Below, piece after piece: positions 21,715 to 30,804 of a stretch of 64,000 nucleotides of DNA. The position numbers were made by a program, and so were the translations under genes. The first letter of the stretch is position 1. Every line of letters starts with the position of its first letter. The notes under the pieces are model-generated. The model was given only the letters and a program-made list of their open reading frames with translations, was not told the origin of the DNA and ran no database searches. Origin of the DNA: Bordetella parapertussis (GTDB lineage Bacteria; Pseudomonadota; Gammaproteobacteria; Burkholderiales; SG8-41); contig CAMDRT010000020.1 of the NCBI GenBank assembly GCA_945906815.1, positions 1 to 64,000 of the forward strand, read 5' to 3'.

Positions 21715-21931
21715 ATCATTTATTTAATAATAGTAATAGAAGCGCAGGCTGTTTGTGGATAACAGGAAAAACAGTAATGAAAGCAATCGCTTATGTTCAC
21801 AGAAAAGCACGGTATAAGGGGTTGTGTAGCTTAGAGCAGATTGTGTGCAGTTTAGGAGGTCAGACGAAAAGCAGTAGATATCAACAATTTGAGGGCGTTT
21901 TATCAACAGGGTAGTTTGTTGACGGGAATTC
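21715..21931. promoter_or_regulatory. dnaA-dnaN intergenic region, candidate oriC or dnaN control region
   Basis: The 217 bases hold a perfect DnaA box TTATCCACA on the minus strand at 21754-21762, a one-mismatch box TTATCAACA on the plus strand at 21899-21907, and a weaker ATATCAACA at 21878-21886. An AT-only run of 13 bases (TTTATTTAATAAT, 21719-21731) lies next to the dnaN start and could unwind. No gene is visible here. Whether this is the origin, half of a bipartite origin, or only an autoregulatory site is not decided by the sequence. Confidence 0.45.
21754..21762 (-). promoter_or_regulatory. DnaA box (perfect)
   Basis: TGTGGATAA on the plus strand is the reverse complement of the high-affinity DnaA box TTATCCACA. 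It lies 40 bases upstream of the dnaN start. Confidence 0.7.
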
Positions 21932-23314
21932 TTAACAGCGCAAGACTTTTAGTAAGGAGGATATATCGCGGTTGATGTCACCGTTGCTTGTTTTAAGATC
22001 GTTAATTTTACGACAGGCATGGAGCACGGTCGTATGATCGCGTCCGCCGAAAGCATCGCCTATATCAGGTAGGCTAAGTTGGGTAAGTTCTTTGGCGAGC
22101 GCCATGGCGATCTGCCGGGGCCGCGCGATGTTACGCGTGCGTTTCTTGGAGTACATCTCGGACACCTTGATCTTATAGTAATCCGCGACGGTCTTCTGAA
22201 TATTCTCGATGGAGATTTGGCGGTTCTGTACAGCCAGTAAGTCACGCAGGGCTTCGCGGCATAAATCGACGGTTATGTCGTTGCCGGTAAATCGTGCGTA
22301 GGCGAGGATGCGTTTTAGACCGCCCTCGAGTTCGCGCACGTTGGATTGTATGTGGCGCGCGAGGAAAAAAGCCACATCTTCTGGGAGCTTGATACTGTCC
22401 AGTTCAGCCTTTTTAATCAGGATCGCCACACGCATTTCCAGTTCAGGTGGTTCCACCGCTACCGTAAGTCCCCAGCCAAAGCGGGAAATCAGACGATTTT
22501 CCATCCCTTCGATTTCCTTGGGATAGGTATCGCAGGTAATGATCACTTGTTTGTGCGATTCGATGAGCGCATTAAATGCGTAAAAAAACTCTTCCTGTGT
22601 GCGACTCTTACCATTGAAGAACTGAATATCATCGATTAGCATCATGTCGAGCGTGTGGTAATACCGCTTGAAATCGTCAAATGCTTTGTGTTGATAGGCG
22701 CGCACCACGTCTGAGACGTATTGTTCGGCGTGGATATAACGCACCTTGCCTTGCGGGTGATGCTGCCGATAATAATTTCCGATGGCGTGGGCCAGATGGG
22801 TTTTGCCTAGGCCCACGCCACCATAAATGAAAAGCGGGTTGTAGGCGGTGCCGGGTTTTTCGGCGACTTGCGTGGCAGCCGCTCGCGCCAGTTCGTTCGC
22901 CTTCCCGGTGACGAACGTATCAAACGTGAAACCCGGGTTCAAACGTGACAAATCGCGCGGCAGCACGGGCAGGCGTATAGAGCCAGCGGCGGCTACGGTA
23001 GTAGGGGTGCTGACAAAACCGCTGCGTGGCGGTATCGGTGCGACGGAGGCTGCTGCGGTGGCGGCGAGCGTTTTGCTGTCGGCGAGCACTAATTCAATCG
23101 CGATGGCGTGGCCGAAGTGCGCCAAAGCCAGTTGGTGCACCCGCGCGATAAATTTGTCGCGTATCCATTGCAGCACAAAGCGGTTAGGGGCGAGTAAGGT
23201 GAGCGAGTCGGGTGTATTCACCCTTATCGCTAGCGGTTTGATCCAGGTAATGAATTGCTGCGGCGGCAGCTCTTTTTCGAACTGTGCGAGACAGGAGGGC
23301 CAGAAATTATTCAT
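21932..23314 (-). CDS. dnaA: chromosomal replication initiator protein DnaA
   Basis: This 460-residue initiator binds DnaA boxes and melts the origin. Domain I ([21 protein letters not shown]) is followed by a variable linker. The AAA+ domain has Walker [17 protein letters not shown] near 165 and Walker [13 protein letters not shown] near 222. Domain IV carries the DNA-binding signature [15 protein letters not shown] near 420-435. I chose ATG 23314, where homologues begin; an upstream GTG at 23335 would add seven residues, and neither has a strong Shine-Dalgarno. It is transcribed leftward, divergent from rpmH across 353 bases. Confidence 0.97.
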   Translation of the reverse strand: MNNFWPSCLAQFEKELPPQQFITWIKPLAIRVNTPDSLTLLAPNRFVLQWIRDKFIARVHQLALAHFGHAIAIELVLADSKTLAATAAASVAPIPPRSGFVSTPTTVAAAGSIRLPVLPRDLSRLNPGFTFDTFVTGKANELARAAATQVAEKPGTAYNPLFIYGGVGLGKTHLAHAIGNYYRQHHPQGKVRYIHAEQYVSDVVRAYQHKAFDDFKRYYHTLDMMLIDDIQFFNGKSRTQEEFFYAFNALIESHKQVIITCDTYPKEIEGMENRLISRFGWGLTVAVEPPELEMRVAILIKKAELDSIKLPEDVAFFLARHIQSNVRELEGGLKRILAYARFTGNDITVDLCREALRDLLAVQNRQISIENIQKTVADYYKIKVSEMYSKKRTRNIARPRQIAMALAKELTQLSLPDIGDAFGGRDHTTVLHACRKINDLKTSNGDINRDISSLLKVLRC

Positions 23315-23567
23315 TGTTTTACGAGGCCGTCTCACTGACGCTAACGGTTAAAATGAAATAGCACAAAGAGAGGACGTAGAGACCAGCCAATAACTGGCAG
23401 TTTGGAGACACGGTGGTGGCGATGCCTGCGCGAGAAACAGGGGTAATTTTACGTGGTTTAGGGTGAGTTATCCACAGGCCCGGTGGGCGTCTTGCGTGAT
23501 CACGGTTGGAAGAGGGAAGCCTTGTCGCCAGCTGCGCGCTGGGCTGGCGTAGTTTCTAAAGTAGTAA
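23315..23567. promoter_or_regulatory. dnaA-rpmH divergent region, alternative oriC location
   Basis: The 353-base gap between dnaA and rpmH contains one perfect DnaA box (23468-23476) and the rpmH promoter at its right end. The coding-strand switch of the whole window falls here: dnaA, dnaN and gyrB point left while rpmH onward points right, as expected for replication forks leaving this area. No open reading frame of note and no RNA gene is seen. DnaA box density is low for a full oriC, so the dnaA-dnaN gap may be the true origin or a second part of it. Confidence 0.4.
23468..23476 (+). promoter_or_regulatory. DnaA box (perfect)
   Basis: TTATCCACA, identical to the consensus, lies 154 bases upstream of the dnaA start. 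It could serve origin function or DnaA autoregulation. Confidence 0.7.
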
Positions 23568-23572
23568 TTACA

Positions 23573-23602
23573 TTGACAAGTGACCCCAAAACACGATGTA
23601 AT
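23573..23602 (+). promoter_or_regulatory. sigma-70 promoter of rpmH
   Basis: TTGACA (23573-23578) and TGTAAT (23597-23602) are separated by 18 bases, close to consensus. The predicted start of transcription is about 60 bases before rpmH. It would drive rpmH, rnpA and probably yidC. Confidence 0.65.
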
Positions 23603-23667
23603 GACGGGTTCCCTCAAGCGCTAAATTCTTACGTTTGAGTACAGACCTCGTTCAGGATGATTTAGCC

Positions 23668-23802
23668 ATGAAAAGAACCTTTCAGCCTTCCAAGATTAAA
23701 CGCGCTCGTACGCATGGATTTCGCGCTCGCATGAAAACGGTAGGCGGCCGTGCGGTAATACGCTCCCGCCGCGCCAAAGGCCGCGCCGTACTTAGCGCGT
23801 AG
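23668..23802 (+). CDS. rpmH: 50S ribosomal protein L34
   Basis: The 44-residue, very basic protein starts [18 protein letters not shown] and ends in GRAVLSA, matching bacterial L34 over its full length. AGGA about ten bases upstream of ATG 23668 serves as the ribosome site. It is a structural protein of the large ribosomal subunit. It is the first gene of the rightward origin-proximal group and is followed 92 bases later by rnpA, the conserved partner. Confidence 0.97.
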   Translation: MKRTFQPSKIKRARTHGFRARMKTVGGRAVIRSRRAKGRAVLSA

Positions 23803-23845
23803 CAGGCGCTTGCGAGGAGCTCGCCACAAGGTGGATGTGATTTCT

Positions 23846-23864
23846 TAAGCTATTGTTTTTAAAT
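23846..23864 (+). other. AT-rich intergenic motif, copy b
   Basis: TAAGCTATTGTTTTTAAAT lies in the rpmH-rnpA gap, 31 bases before the rnpA start. It matches copies upstream of gltB and upstream of the third Bug gene almost exactly. Confidence 0.45.
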
Positions 23865-23894
23865 TAATTGTATAACTTTTGCTAAGGCAAGCCG

Positions 23895-24266
23895 GTGGCA
23901 CATTCGATACCGCCGGCACACCCGAGAAAGTTAACGCGGGCGGCTGAATATCGTGTGGTGATGGCAGCGGTATGCCGCTTATCGGGAGCTAGCTTTCAGT
24001 TGCGCGCGAGCAGCAACCAATTACCACAAGCACGCTTGGGCTTGGTCGCCAGCCGCAAAGCGGCGCGCAGAGCAGTAGACCGTAATCGCGGCAAGCGCCT
24101 GGCGCGGGAAGCGTTTCGGGCACTGGCCGCACACTTGCCGGCGGTGGATTTTGTGGTGCAATTGAAGAATGATCTGCGCCATGCCGGAAACGGTGCGTTA
24201 CGCAAAGAGCTGAACCGGCTAATGCGAGAGACTGCACGGCGTTTTGGTCCGCCGTCGTCTAGCTGA
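23895..24266 (+). CDS. rnpA: ribonuclease P protein component
   Basis: The 123-residue basic protein helps the RNase P RNA process tRNA 5' ends. The family signature is AVDRNRGKRLAREAFR (near 60-75), with the hydrophobic strand AVDFVVQLKNDLRHA after it. GTG 23895 is taken as start; the usual conserved region begins a few residues in (RKLTRAAEYRVV), so a slightly later start is possible. It is 92 bases after rpmH and 52 before yidC. The small yidD gene that often sits between rnpA and yidC is absent. Confidence 0.92.
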   Translation: MAHSIPPAHPRKLTRAAEYRVVMAAVCRLSGASFQLRASSNQLPQARLGLVASRKAARRAVDRNRGKRLAREAFRALAAHLPAVDFVVQLKNDLRHAGNGALRKELNRLMRETARRFGPPSSS

Positions 24267-24318
24267 CATTGTTAAACCCCCTGATCTTTCTAAACCGAGT
24301 CGGAATCGAGTGATATAG

Positions 24319-26022
24319 ATGGATACGCAGCGGCTAATATTGTTTTTCGTCTTTGTGTTCTCTACCTTTATGCTGGTGGACGGTTGGCAGCGCGATCAAA
24401 AGCCACAGCTACCCCAGCCTGCTACAGCTCAGCCTGCGGGCAAAGCAGGAGAGAAAGGCGAAACTAAAGCAGTGGTTGGTGGCATACCTGTGCCGCAGGC
24501 TCCGACCAGCGTGGCACCGCTGGCAGCGGCAGGAGCTGCAGGCAGCGCCCCGGTCGCGGTACTGGGTTCCGGCGGCGAGTTGATCAACATTGACACCGAT
24601 GTATTGCGCGCGGTGATCAGCACCAAGGGCGGTGATATCCGCCGCCTCGAATTCAAGGATCACAAGGGCACGCTCGATAAAAGTAAAAACTTCGTGCTGT
24701 TTCAGAGCGACGCGGAAAACACCTATGTGGCACAGTCAGGCCTGATCGGACGCGAGGGGTTGCCGGATCACCGCGTGACGTACAGCGCTAGCGCCCGGCA
24801 ATACACGCTGGCCGACGGGGCGAAGACGGTTGAGGTGCGCCTTACGGCCCCCGAATCCAACGGCAGCAAGGTGGAGCAGGTCTATCGATTCACCCGGGGC
24901 AGTTACGTTATCGACGTGTCGTATGACATTACCAACGGCGCTGACAAGCCGTTGCAAGCCTACGGTTATTTCCAGTTGGTGCGTGACCGCAAGCCGCCGG
25001 ATGGGGATTCGGCGATGTTGCCGACCTACACCGGTTTGGCGGTGTTTACCAAGGGCGAAAAATTTCAAAAAGTAGCATTTGACGATGTAGACAAGAGTAA
25101 AACCTCCTATAGCAAAACCAGCCAGGACGAAGGTTGGGTGGCTATAGTCCAGCATTATTTCCTCAGCGCGTTTTTGCCGAAAGACAAGACGCCACGCGAG
25201 TTCTATACCAAAAAGCTCGACGGCGGTTTGTATGCGGCCGGGGTGGTGGTCACCGGCGCGGTGATTCCCGCAGGCGAGCGGGGGACCTTGAGCGTGCCAC
25301 TTTATGCTGGCCCGCAAGATACCAAGACGTTGGAAAAACTCGCTCCGGGGCTCGATTTGGTGGTGGATTTCGGTATCTTAACCGTGATCGCCGTCCCGTT
25401 GTTTATGGTGCTTACCTGGATACAGGGCTTGGTAGAAAACTGGGGCATCGCGATTATTCTGTTGACGGTATTGATTAAAGCTCTGTTCTACCCCCTACAG
25501 GCGGCGAGTTACAAGGCGATGGCCAAGATGAAAGTCATCGCGCCCAAGATGCAGCAGCTTAAGGAACGTTATGGCGACGATCGTCAGCGCATGCAAAAAG
25601 CGATGATGGAGTTGTATCAAAAGGAGAAAGTAAATCCGATGGCAGGGTGTCTGCCAATAATTGTGCAAATGCCTGTTTTTATTGCTCTTTATTGGGTTAT
25701 TTTGGCTTCTGTAGAACTGCGTCACGCCCCGTTTTATGGTTGGATTACAGATCTTTCGGCGATTGATCCTTGGTATGTGTTGCCGGTACTGATGGGTGCG
25801 TCGATGATCATACAGACCAAATTGAATCCGGAGCCACCCGATCCGGTGCAGGCTAAGGTGATGAAGATTATGCCCATCGCTTTCAGTGTGTTTTTCTTTT
25901 TCTTCCCGGCGGGTCTGGTTTTGTATTGGCTGGTGAACAACGTGCTTTCAATTGCGCAGCAGTGGCAGATCAACGGCGCCATCGAACGCGCCAGCCAGAA
26001 ACCCGGCAGCGCCAAGGCCTGA
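24319..26022 (+). CDS. yidC: membrane protein insertase YidC
   Basis: The 567-residue inner-membrane insertase has an N-terminal membrane anchor (RLILFFVFVFSTFMLVDGW, 5-23), a large periplasmic beta-domain (about 60-340), then the five-helix insertase core (about 355-555). Core signatures are ALFYPLQAASYKAMAKM and NPMAGCLPIIVQMPVFIALY, and the last helices contain FFFFPAGLVLYWLVNN. It inserts proteins such as the Fo subunits encoded 6 kb downstream, alone or with SecYEG. It is followed after 37 bases by mnmE, with a parS site in the gap. Confidence 0.96.
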   Translation: MDTQRLILFFVFVFSTFMLVDGWQRDQKPQLPQPATAQPAGKAGEKGETKAVVGGIPVPQAPTSVAPLAAAGAAGSAPVAVLGSGGELINIDTDVLRAVISTKGGDIRRLEFKDHKGTLDKSKNFVLFQSDAENTYVAQSGLIGREGLPDHRVTYSASARQYTLADGAKTVEVRLTAPESNGSKVEQVYRFTRGSYVIDVSYDITNGADKPLQAYGYFQLVRDRKPPDGDSAMLPTYTGLAVFTKGEKFQKVAFDDVDKSKTSYSKTSQDEGWVAIVQHYFLSAFLPKDKTPREFYTKKLDGGLYAAGVVVTGAVIPAGERGTLSVPLYAGPQDTKTLEKLAPGLDLVVDFGILTVIAVPLFMVLTWIQGLVENWGIAIILLTVLIKALFYPLQAASYKAMAKMKVIAPKMQQLKERYGDDRQRMQKAMMELYQKEKVNPMAGCLPIIVQMPVFIALYWVILASVELRHAPFYGWITDLSAIDPWYVLPVLMGASMIIQTKLNPEPPDPVQAKVMKIMPIAFSVFFFFFPAGLVLYWLVNNVLSIAQQWQINGAIERASQKPGSAKA

Positions 26023-26037
26023 CGGAACATGTGGGTG

Positions 26038-26053
26038 TGTTTCACGTGAAACA
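26038..26053. promoter_or_regulatory. parS centromere site 1
   Basis: TGTTTCACGTGAAACA is the perfect 16-base palindromic ParB-binding site. It lies between yidC and mnmE, seven bases from the chosen GTG start of mnmE, about 3 kb from the dnaA region and 5 kb from parAB. Confidence 0.95.
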
Positions 26054-26059
26054 CGGGCC

Positions 26060-27400
26060 GTGGCGGATCGTCACACCATAGCGGCGTTAGCGACTGCGCC
26101 CGGCCGTGGCGGCATCGGTGTGGTGCGCCTGTCCGGATCCAATCTGAGCGAACTCTCCCTAAAAATTTGTGGCAAGACGCCGCGTGCTCGAGTGGCGACA
26201 CTGAGCGATTTCAGTGACGGCGCAGGTGGGATCATCGACCAGGGCTTGGCGCTGTATTTCCCAGCACCGCATTCCTATACCGGCGAAGATGTCTTAGAGC
26301 TGCAAGGACATGGCGGGCCGGTAGTGTTGCAACGGCTGCTGAAACGCTGTCTACAGTTGGGTGCGCGGGTGGCCGAACCGGGAGAGTTCAGTAAACGCGC
26401 TTATCTGAATGGCAAGATGGATTTGGCCCAGGCCGAAGGCGTAGCCGATCTGATAGACGCCACTACTGAGCAGGCCGCACGTTGTGCCCAACGCTCTATT
26501 CAGGGGGAGTTTTCCGCGGAGATCCATGCGCTGGTGCAGCAGTTGGTGCAACTGCGCGCGCTGACCGAAGCAACCCTGGATTTTCCGGAGGAGGAAATAG
26601 ACAGCGGCACGCGCGCTGATCAGGCCGGACGATTGAGTGCGATTCAAGAAAAGCTGACACAACTGATAGGTGCTTCCGACCAAGGTAGCCTGCTACGCGA
26701 AGGCGCTATGGTGGTGCTCGCGGGGCGCGCCAACGCGGGCAAATCCAGCTTGCTTAACCGGCTGGCGGGGGAGGAAGTGGCCATCGTCACCGAAATCCCC
26801 GGCACCACGCGCGACCTGATTCGTCAGATTATTAACCTTTGTGGCGTGCCGGTGCATATTATAGATACCGCTGGCCTGCGCGAAGCTAGCGATCCGGTGG
26901 AGCAGGCGGGCATAGCTCGCACCTGGGATGCCCTAGGTAAGGCAGACTTAGCGCTGCTGATCATAGATAGCAGCCAGGAGGAATCAGAGGCAGACCTCGC
27001 GCTAGCAGCGCGCCTGCCCAAAGGCTTGGCTTGCCTGCGGGTTTATAACAAAAGCGATATTGCCGGTAAGGCTGCGTGCCGCGTGCACGAGGGCGGAGCG
27101 GAAGCGGTAGTGTTATCCGCTAAAACAGGGGAGGGGCTAGACCTGCTGCGCGCTGCGATAGCCGAGGCTATCGGCTGGCGCGGTGACACTGAAGGCGTGT
27201 TCATGGCACGCGCGCGGCATCTGGAAGCGCTACGAGCCGCGCAGGCCGGGCTGAATCAGGCCGCTGCAGAGCAGCGGCAGCAAGAGTTTTTTGCCGAGGA
27301 GTTGCATAGGGCCCACGCCGCGTTGATGTCTATTACCGGCGAAGTCACCGCGGACGACCTGTTGGGTGAAATTTTTTCGCGGTTTTGTATCGGCAAGTAG
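26060..27400 (+). CDS. mnmE: tRNA uridine-5-carboxymethylaminomethyl modification GTPase MnmE
   Basis: The 446-residue GTPase works with MnmG to install the xm5 group at wobble U34 of certain tRNAs. It begins DRHTIAALATAPGRGGIGVVRLSG (folate-binding N-domain). The G domain inserted in a helical domain has GRANAGKSS (about 220-228), EIPGTTRD, DTAGLRE and NKSD. It ends with the conserved FCIGK, whose Cys is important for catalysis. GTG 26060 best fits homologues; the frame is open further upstream inside yidC. A parS palindrome occupies the place where the ribosome site should be, and mnmG follows after 100 bases, past a second parS. Confidence 0.95.
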   Translation: MADRHTIAALATAPGRGGIGVVRLSGSNLSELSLKICGKTPRARVATLSDFSDGAGGIIDQGLALYFPAPHSYTGEDVLELQGHGGPVVLQRLLKRCLQLGARVAEPGEFSKRAYLNGKMDLAQAEGVADLIDATTEQAARCAQRSIQGEFSAEIHALVQQLVQLRALTEATLDFPEEEIDSGTRADQAGRLSAIQEKLTQLIGASDQGSLLREGAMVVLAGRANAGKSSLLNRLAGEEVAIVTEIPGTTRDLIRQIINLCGVPVHIIDTAGLREASDPVEQAGIARTWDALGKADLALLIIDSSQEESEADLALAARLPKGLACLRVYNKSDIAGKAACRVHEGGAEAVVLSAKTGEGLDLLRAAIAEAIGWRGDTEGVFMARARHLEALRAAQAGLNQAAAEQRQQEFFAEELHRAHAALMSITGEVTADDLLGEIFSRFCIGK

Positions 27401-27410
27401 TTTGGTGGCG

Positions 27411-27426
27411 TGTTCCACGTGAAACA
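27411..27426. promoter_or_regulatory. parS centromere site 2
   Basis: TGTTCCACGTGAAACA fits the parS consensus TGTTNCACGTGAAACA. It lies 10 bases after the mnmE stop and 74 before mnmG, so mnmE is bracketed by two parS sites 1.37 kb apart. Confidence 0.9.
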
Positions 27427-27500
27427 TCGCTGCCTGGCGGCGCTATCGCCAACCCCTATATTTCGCTATAATGCGTACCTTGACGCTACCGTATTAAAAA

Positions 27501-29393
27501 ATGCAACATAATGATTTATATGATGTTATTGTAATTGGAGGAGGGCACGCTGGAAGTGAAGCTGCGCTAGCCGCCGCGCGCATGGGGTGCAACACCTTGT
27601 TGCTGACGCACAGCGTCGAAACGCTGGGTCAAATGTCGTGCAATCCCTCCATCGGCGGCATCGGTAAGGGGCACTTGGTTAAAGAAATCGATGCGCTAGG
27701 CGGTGCTATGGCTGCCGCCACTGATGAAGCCGGCATCCAGTTTCGTATCCTCAATTCACGCAAAGGCCCCGCAGTGCGCGCCACACGTGCGCAGGCGGAC
27801 CGCGTGCTGTACCGCCACGCCATGCGCTCGCGGCTGGAGAACCATCCGCACCTGCGCGTGTTTCAGCAAGCGGTTGATGACCTGATACTGGAAGGGGATC
27901 GCGTCACCGGCGTCATCACGCAAATCGGTGTGCGTTTCAAAGCGCGCGCCGTGGTACTGACGGCGGGCACCTTTCTCGCGGGGCGTGTACATGTGGGCCT
28001 TGAAAATTATCAGGCGGGCCGCGCCGGTGATCCGCCGGCGTTGACACTGGCGCAACGGCTGCGCGAACTCAAGCTGGCCGTAGGACGCCTCAAAACGGGC
28101 ACACCGCCACGCATCGATGGACGCAGCATAGATTTCTCGGGGATGACGGAACAGCCGGGTGACCAACCGTCGCCGGTGTTTTCGTTTATGGGCACGCGCG
28201 ACCAGCACCCGCTACAACTGCCGTGCTGGATCACGCACACGCACGAGGGCACCCACGACATCATCCGCGCCGGCCTCGATCGTTCGCCGCTGTTTACTGG
28301 GGTGATTGAAGGCATCGGCCCGCGCTACTGTCCTTCGATAGAAGACAAGATTACGCGCTTTGCCGACAAGACGTCGCATCAGATTTTTCTGGAGCCCGAA
28401 GGGCTGACGGTAAACGAGTACTACCCGAATGGCATATCTACCAGTTTGCCGTATGACGTGCAATACGCGTTGGTGCGCTCTATCAAGGGCCTCGAAAATG
28501 CGCACCTCACCCGGCCGGGCTATGCGATTGAATATGACTACTTCGATCCGCGCGGACTGAAAAGCTCGCTCGAAACCAAAGCCATCGCCGGCTTGTATTT
28601 CGCCGGCCAAATCAATGGCACCACCGGTTATGAAGAAGCCGCTGCGCAAGGCTTGCTCGCGGGCCTTAATGCCGCATTGCAAGTCACGGAGCGGGACGCG
28701 TGGTGTCCTCAGCGCAACGAAGCCTATATGGGTGTGCTGGTGGACGATTTGATCACACGTGGCGTGTCCGAGCCGTATCGTATGTTTACCAGCCGCGCGG
28801 AATATCGCTTGTCGCTGCGTGAAGACAATGCCGATCTGCGGCTTACCGAAAGCGGGCGCAAGCTCGGACTGGTGGACGATAGGCGCTGGGCCGCGTTCGA
28901 GAACAAGCGCGAGGCTATCGCGCGCGAGCAGGAGCGGCTGAAATCAACCTGGGTAAACCCGCGCACGGTGGATGCCGCGCACGCGCAGCGCGTGCTGGGA
29001 CAGACGATGGAGCGCGAATATCCGCTGTTGGAATTGCTGCGACGCCCCGATGTCACTTACGCCGCGCTGATGACATTACCCGGTGCCGGGCCTGGCGTAG
29101 ACGATGAACACGTGGCGACGCAAGTCGAAATTCAGGCCAAGTATCACGGCTACATCGAACGTCAGCAGGAAGAAATCCAGCGCAGCGCGCAACAGGAAAA
29201 CACGCGCTTGCCGCAGGACCTCGATTACGCAAAAATTTCCGGCCTGTCCATAGAAGCACAACAAAAACTAGCTCAGCACCAGCCTGAAACTTTGGGTCAG
29301 GCGGCGCGTATATCAGGCATTACGCCAGCGACAATTTCGGTACTGCTGGTGTATGCCAAGCGTGGCTTTGGCGGGCAACGCAAAACGGCATGA
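27501..29393 (+). CDS. mnmG: tRNA uridine-5-carboxymethylaminomethyl modification enzyme MnmG
   Basis: The 630-residue FAD protein is the partner of MnmE in wobble-uridine modification. FAD binding is shown by [19 protein letters not shown] (residues 11-29). Family signatures are [33 protein letters not shown] and [11 protein letters not shown]. The C-terminal helical domain that contacts MnmE spans about 550-630. A TATAAT -10 element at 27467-27472 gives a possible local promoter, but no clear -35 is seen. The stop overlaps the start of rsmG by four bases (ATGA), indicating translational coupling. Confidence 0.96.
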   Translation: MQHNDLYDVIVIGGGHAGSEAALAAARMGCNTLLLTHSVETLGQMSCNPSIGGIGKGHLVKEIDALGGAMAAATDEAGIQFRILNSRKGPAVRATRAQADRVLYRHAMRSRLENHPHLRVFQQAVDDLILEGDRVTGVITQIGVRFKARAVVLTAGTFLAGRVHVGLENYQAGRAGDPPALTLAQRLRELKLAVGRLKTGTPPRIDGRSIDFSGMTEQPGDQPSPVFSFMGTRDQHPLQLPCWITHTHEGTHDIIRAGLDRSPLFTGVIEGIGPRYCPSIEDKITRFADKTSHQIFLEPEGLTVNEYYPNGISTSLPYDVQYALVRSIKGLENAHLTRPGYAIEYDYFDPRGLKSSLETKAIAGLYFAGQINGTTGYEEAAAQGLLAGLNAALQVTERDAWCPQRNEAYMGVLVDDLITRGVSEPYRMFTSRAEYRLSLREDNADLRLTESGRKLGLVDDRRWAAFENKREAIAREQERLKSTWVNPRTVDAAHAQRVLGQTMEREYPLLELLRRPDVTYAALMTLPGAGPGVDDEHVATQVEIQAKYHGYIERQQEEIQRSAQQENTRLPQDLDYAKISGLSIEAQQKLAQHQPETLGQAARISGITPATISVLLVYAKRGFGGQRKTA

Positions 29394-30013
29394 GCGCGCA
29401 ACTGTTAGCGCAGGGCCTGGCACGGCTGCATCTTCCGCTGCCGCCAGTGACGCAGCAAAAGTTGCTCGACTACGTGACCTTGGTGCAAAAGTGGAACAAG
29501 GTATATAACCTCACTGCCGTACGCGCCACGGACAAAATGCTGACCCATCATTTACTCGATAGCCTTGCTGTGGCACCCCATATTGCCGGCGTCAAAACCC
29601 TACTCGATGTCGGTAGCGGCGCCGGGTTGCCAGGTATACCCCTGGCACTGGCGCTGCCCGGCGTACACGTCACTTTGCTCGACAGCAATCACAAAAAAGC
29701 CGCCTTTTTGCAGCAGGCAGTAATCGAACTCAAGCTGGGCAACGCCGAAGTTATTTGCGAGCGAGCAGAAAAACTCCCGCTACAGCAACAGTACGAGGTT
29801 GTGGTGTCGCGCGCCTTTTGTGCGCTAGCGGAATTTGTCGCGCAGGCGGGTGGGCTGGTCGCGCCCGGCGGCACGTTGCTGGCGATGAAGGGGGTACTTC
29901 CCGAAGGCGAAATCGCACAACTCACCGGCACCTTCCAGTTGAGCCGGGTTAAACCCCTCACGGTGCCCGGTCTGGATGCGGAGCGCCATCTCGTTTTTTT
30001 GAAAGCGGCTTAA
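29390..30013 (+). CDS. rsmG: 16S rRNA (guanine(527)-N7)-methyltransferase RsmG
   Basis: The 207-residue methyltransferase modifies G527 of 16S rRNA. Recognition comes from the N-terminal [25 protein letters not shown] and motif [21 protein letters not shown], followed by [14 protein letters not shown]. Length matches the family (about 205). ATG 29390 overlaps the mnmG stop, and parA starts five bases after its stop, so it is embedded in a tight mnmG-rsmG-parA-parB unit. Confidence 0.95.
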   Translation: MSAQLLAQGLARLHLPLPPVTQQKLLDYVTLVQKWNKVYNLTAVRATDKMLTHHLLDSLAVAPHIAGVKTLLDVGSGAGLPGIPLALALPGVHVTLLDSNHKKAAFLQQAVIELKLGNAEVICERAEKLPLQQQYEVVVSRAFCALAEFVAQAGGLVAPGGTLLAMKGVLPEGEIAQLTGTFQLSRVKPLTVPGLDAERHLVFLKAA

Positions 30014-30018
30014 TCCTC

Positions 30019-30801
30019 ATGGCGCGCATACTCGCGATTACCAATCAAAAAGGTGGTGTCGGCAAAACCACCACCGGCGTGAATCTCGCGGCCAGTCTGG
30101 CGGCGACAAAGCAGCGCGTTTTGCTGATCGATCTCGATCCGCAGGGCAATGCCACCATGGGCAGTGGCATCGACAAGCGCACGCTGGCGGCTACGGTATA
30201 CCAGGTGCTCCTCGGCGAGAAAACCCTAGCCGAAGTCCGGGTGCGGCAAAGCAGCGGCGGCTACGATGTGGTGCCCGCCAATCGTGAATTGGCCGGCGCC
30301 GAAATCGAAATGGTGGATATGGCACACCGCGAAACGCGCCTGAAAAACGCCATTGCTCCGCACGCGGACGAGTACGATTATGTGCTGATCGATTGTCCGC
30401 CCGCGTTAAACCTGCTCACGGTGAATGGCCTGACTTCTGCGCACGCGGTGATGATCCCGATGCAGTGCGAATACTACGCGCTCGAAGGATTGTCTGATCT
30501 GGTGCAGACAGTGAAAAAAGTGCGCGCCCATTTGAATCCGCAACTCGAGATCGAAGGCTTGCTGCGTACCATGTACGACCCGCGCAATATGCTGGCGCAG
30601 CAAGTGTCGCAACAACTGCAGGCACACTTTGGCGATAAAGTGTACCGCACGGTGATACCGCGCAATATTCGTCTTGCAGAAGCCCCCAGTCACGGCCTTG
30701 CGGCTATGCATTTTGAACGCGCGTCGAAGGGCGCACAGGCGTATATCGCGCTGGCTGGTGAAATGCTCAATCGCAATCCGGCACCCGTGGCCACGCTGTA
30801 A
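30019..30801 (+). CDS. parA: chromosome partitioning ATPase ParA (Soj)
   Basis: The 260-residue P-loop ATPase binds DNA as an ATP dimer and moves ParB-parS complexes. The deviant Walker A KGGVGKTTTGVNLAA starts at residue 11, with LIDLDPQGNATMGSG for Walker A' and VLIDCPPALNLLTVNGL for Walker B. The short N-terminus without an added HTH marks it as the chromosomal type. It lies five bases after rsmG and three before parB. The two parS sites are 3-4 kb upstream. Confidence 0.95.
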   Translation: MARILAITNQKGGVGKTTTGVNLAASLAATKQRVLLIDLDPQGNATMGSGIDKRTLAATVYQVLLGEKTLAEVRVRQSSGGYDVVPANRELAGAEIEMVDMAHRETRLKNAIAPHADEYDYVLIDCPPALNLLTVNGLTSAHAVMIPMQCEYYALEGLSDLVQTVKKVRAHLNPQLEIEGLLRTMYDPRNMLAQQVSQQLQAHFGDKVYRTVIPRNIRLAEAPSHGLAAMHFERASKGAQAYIALAGEMLNRNPAPVATL

Positions 30802-30804
30802 ATA

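Noticed and set aside
21724..21906. A 60-codon minus-strand frame between dnaN and dnaA
   Set aside because: Product is low-complexity and AT-driven; the region is better explained as DnaA-box-containing control or origin DNA.
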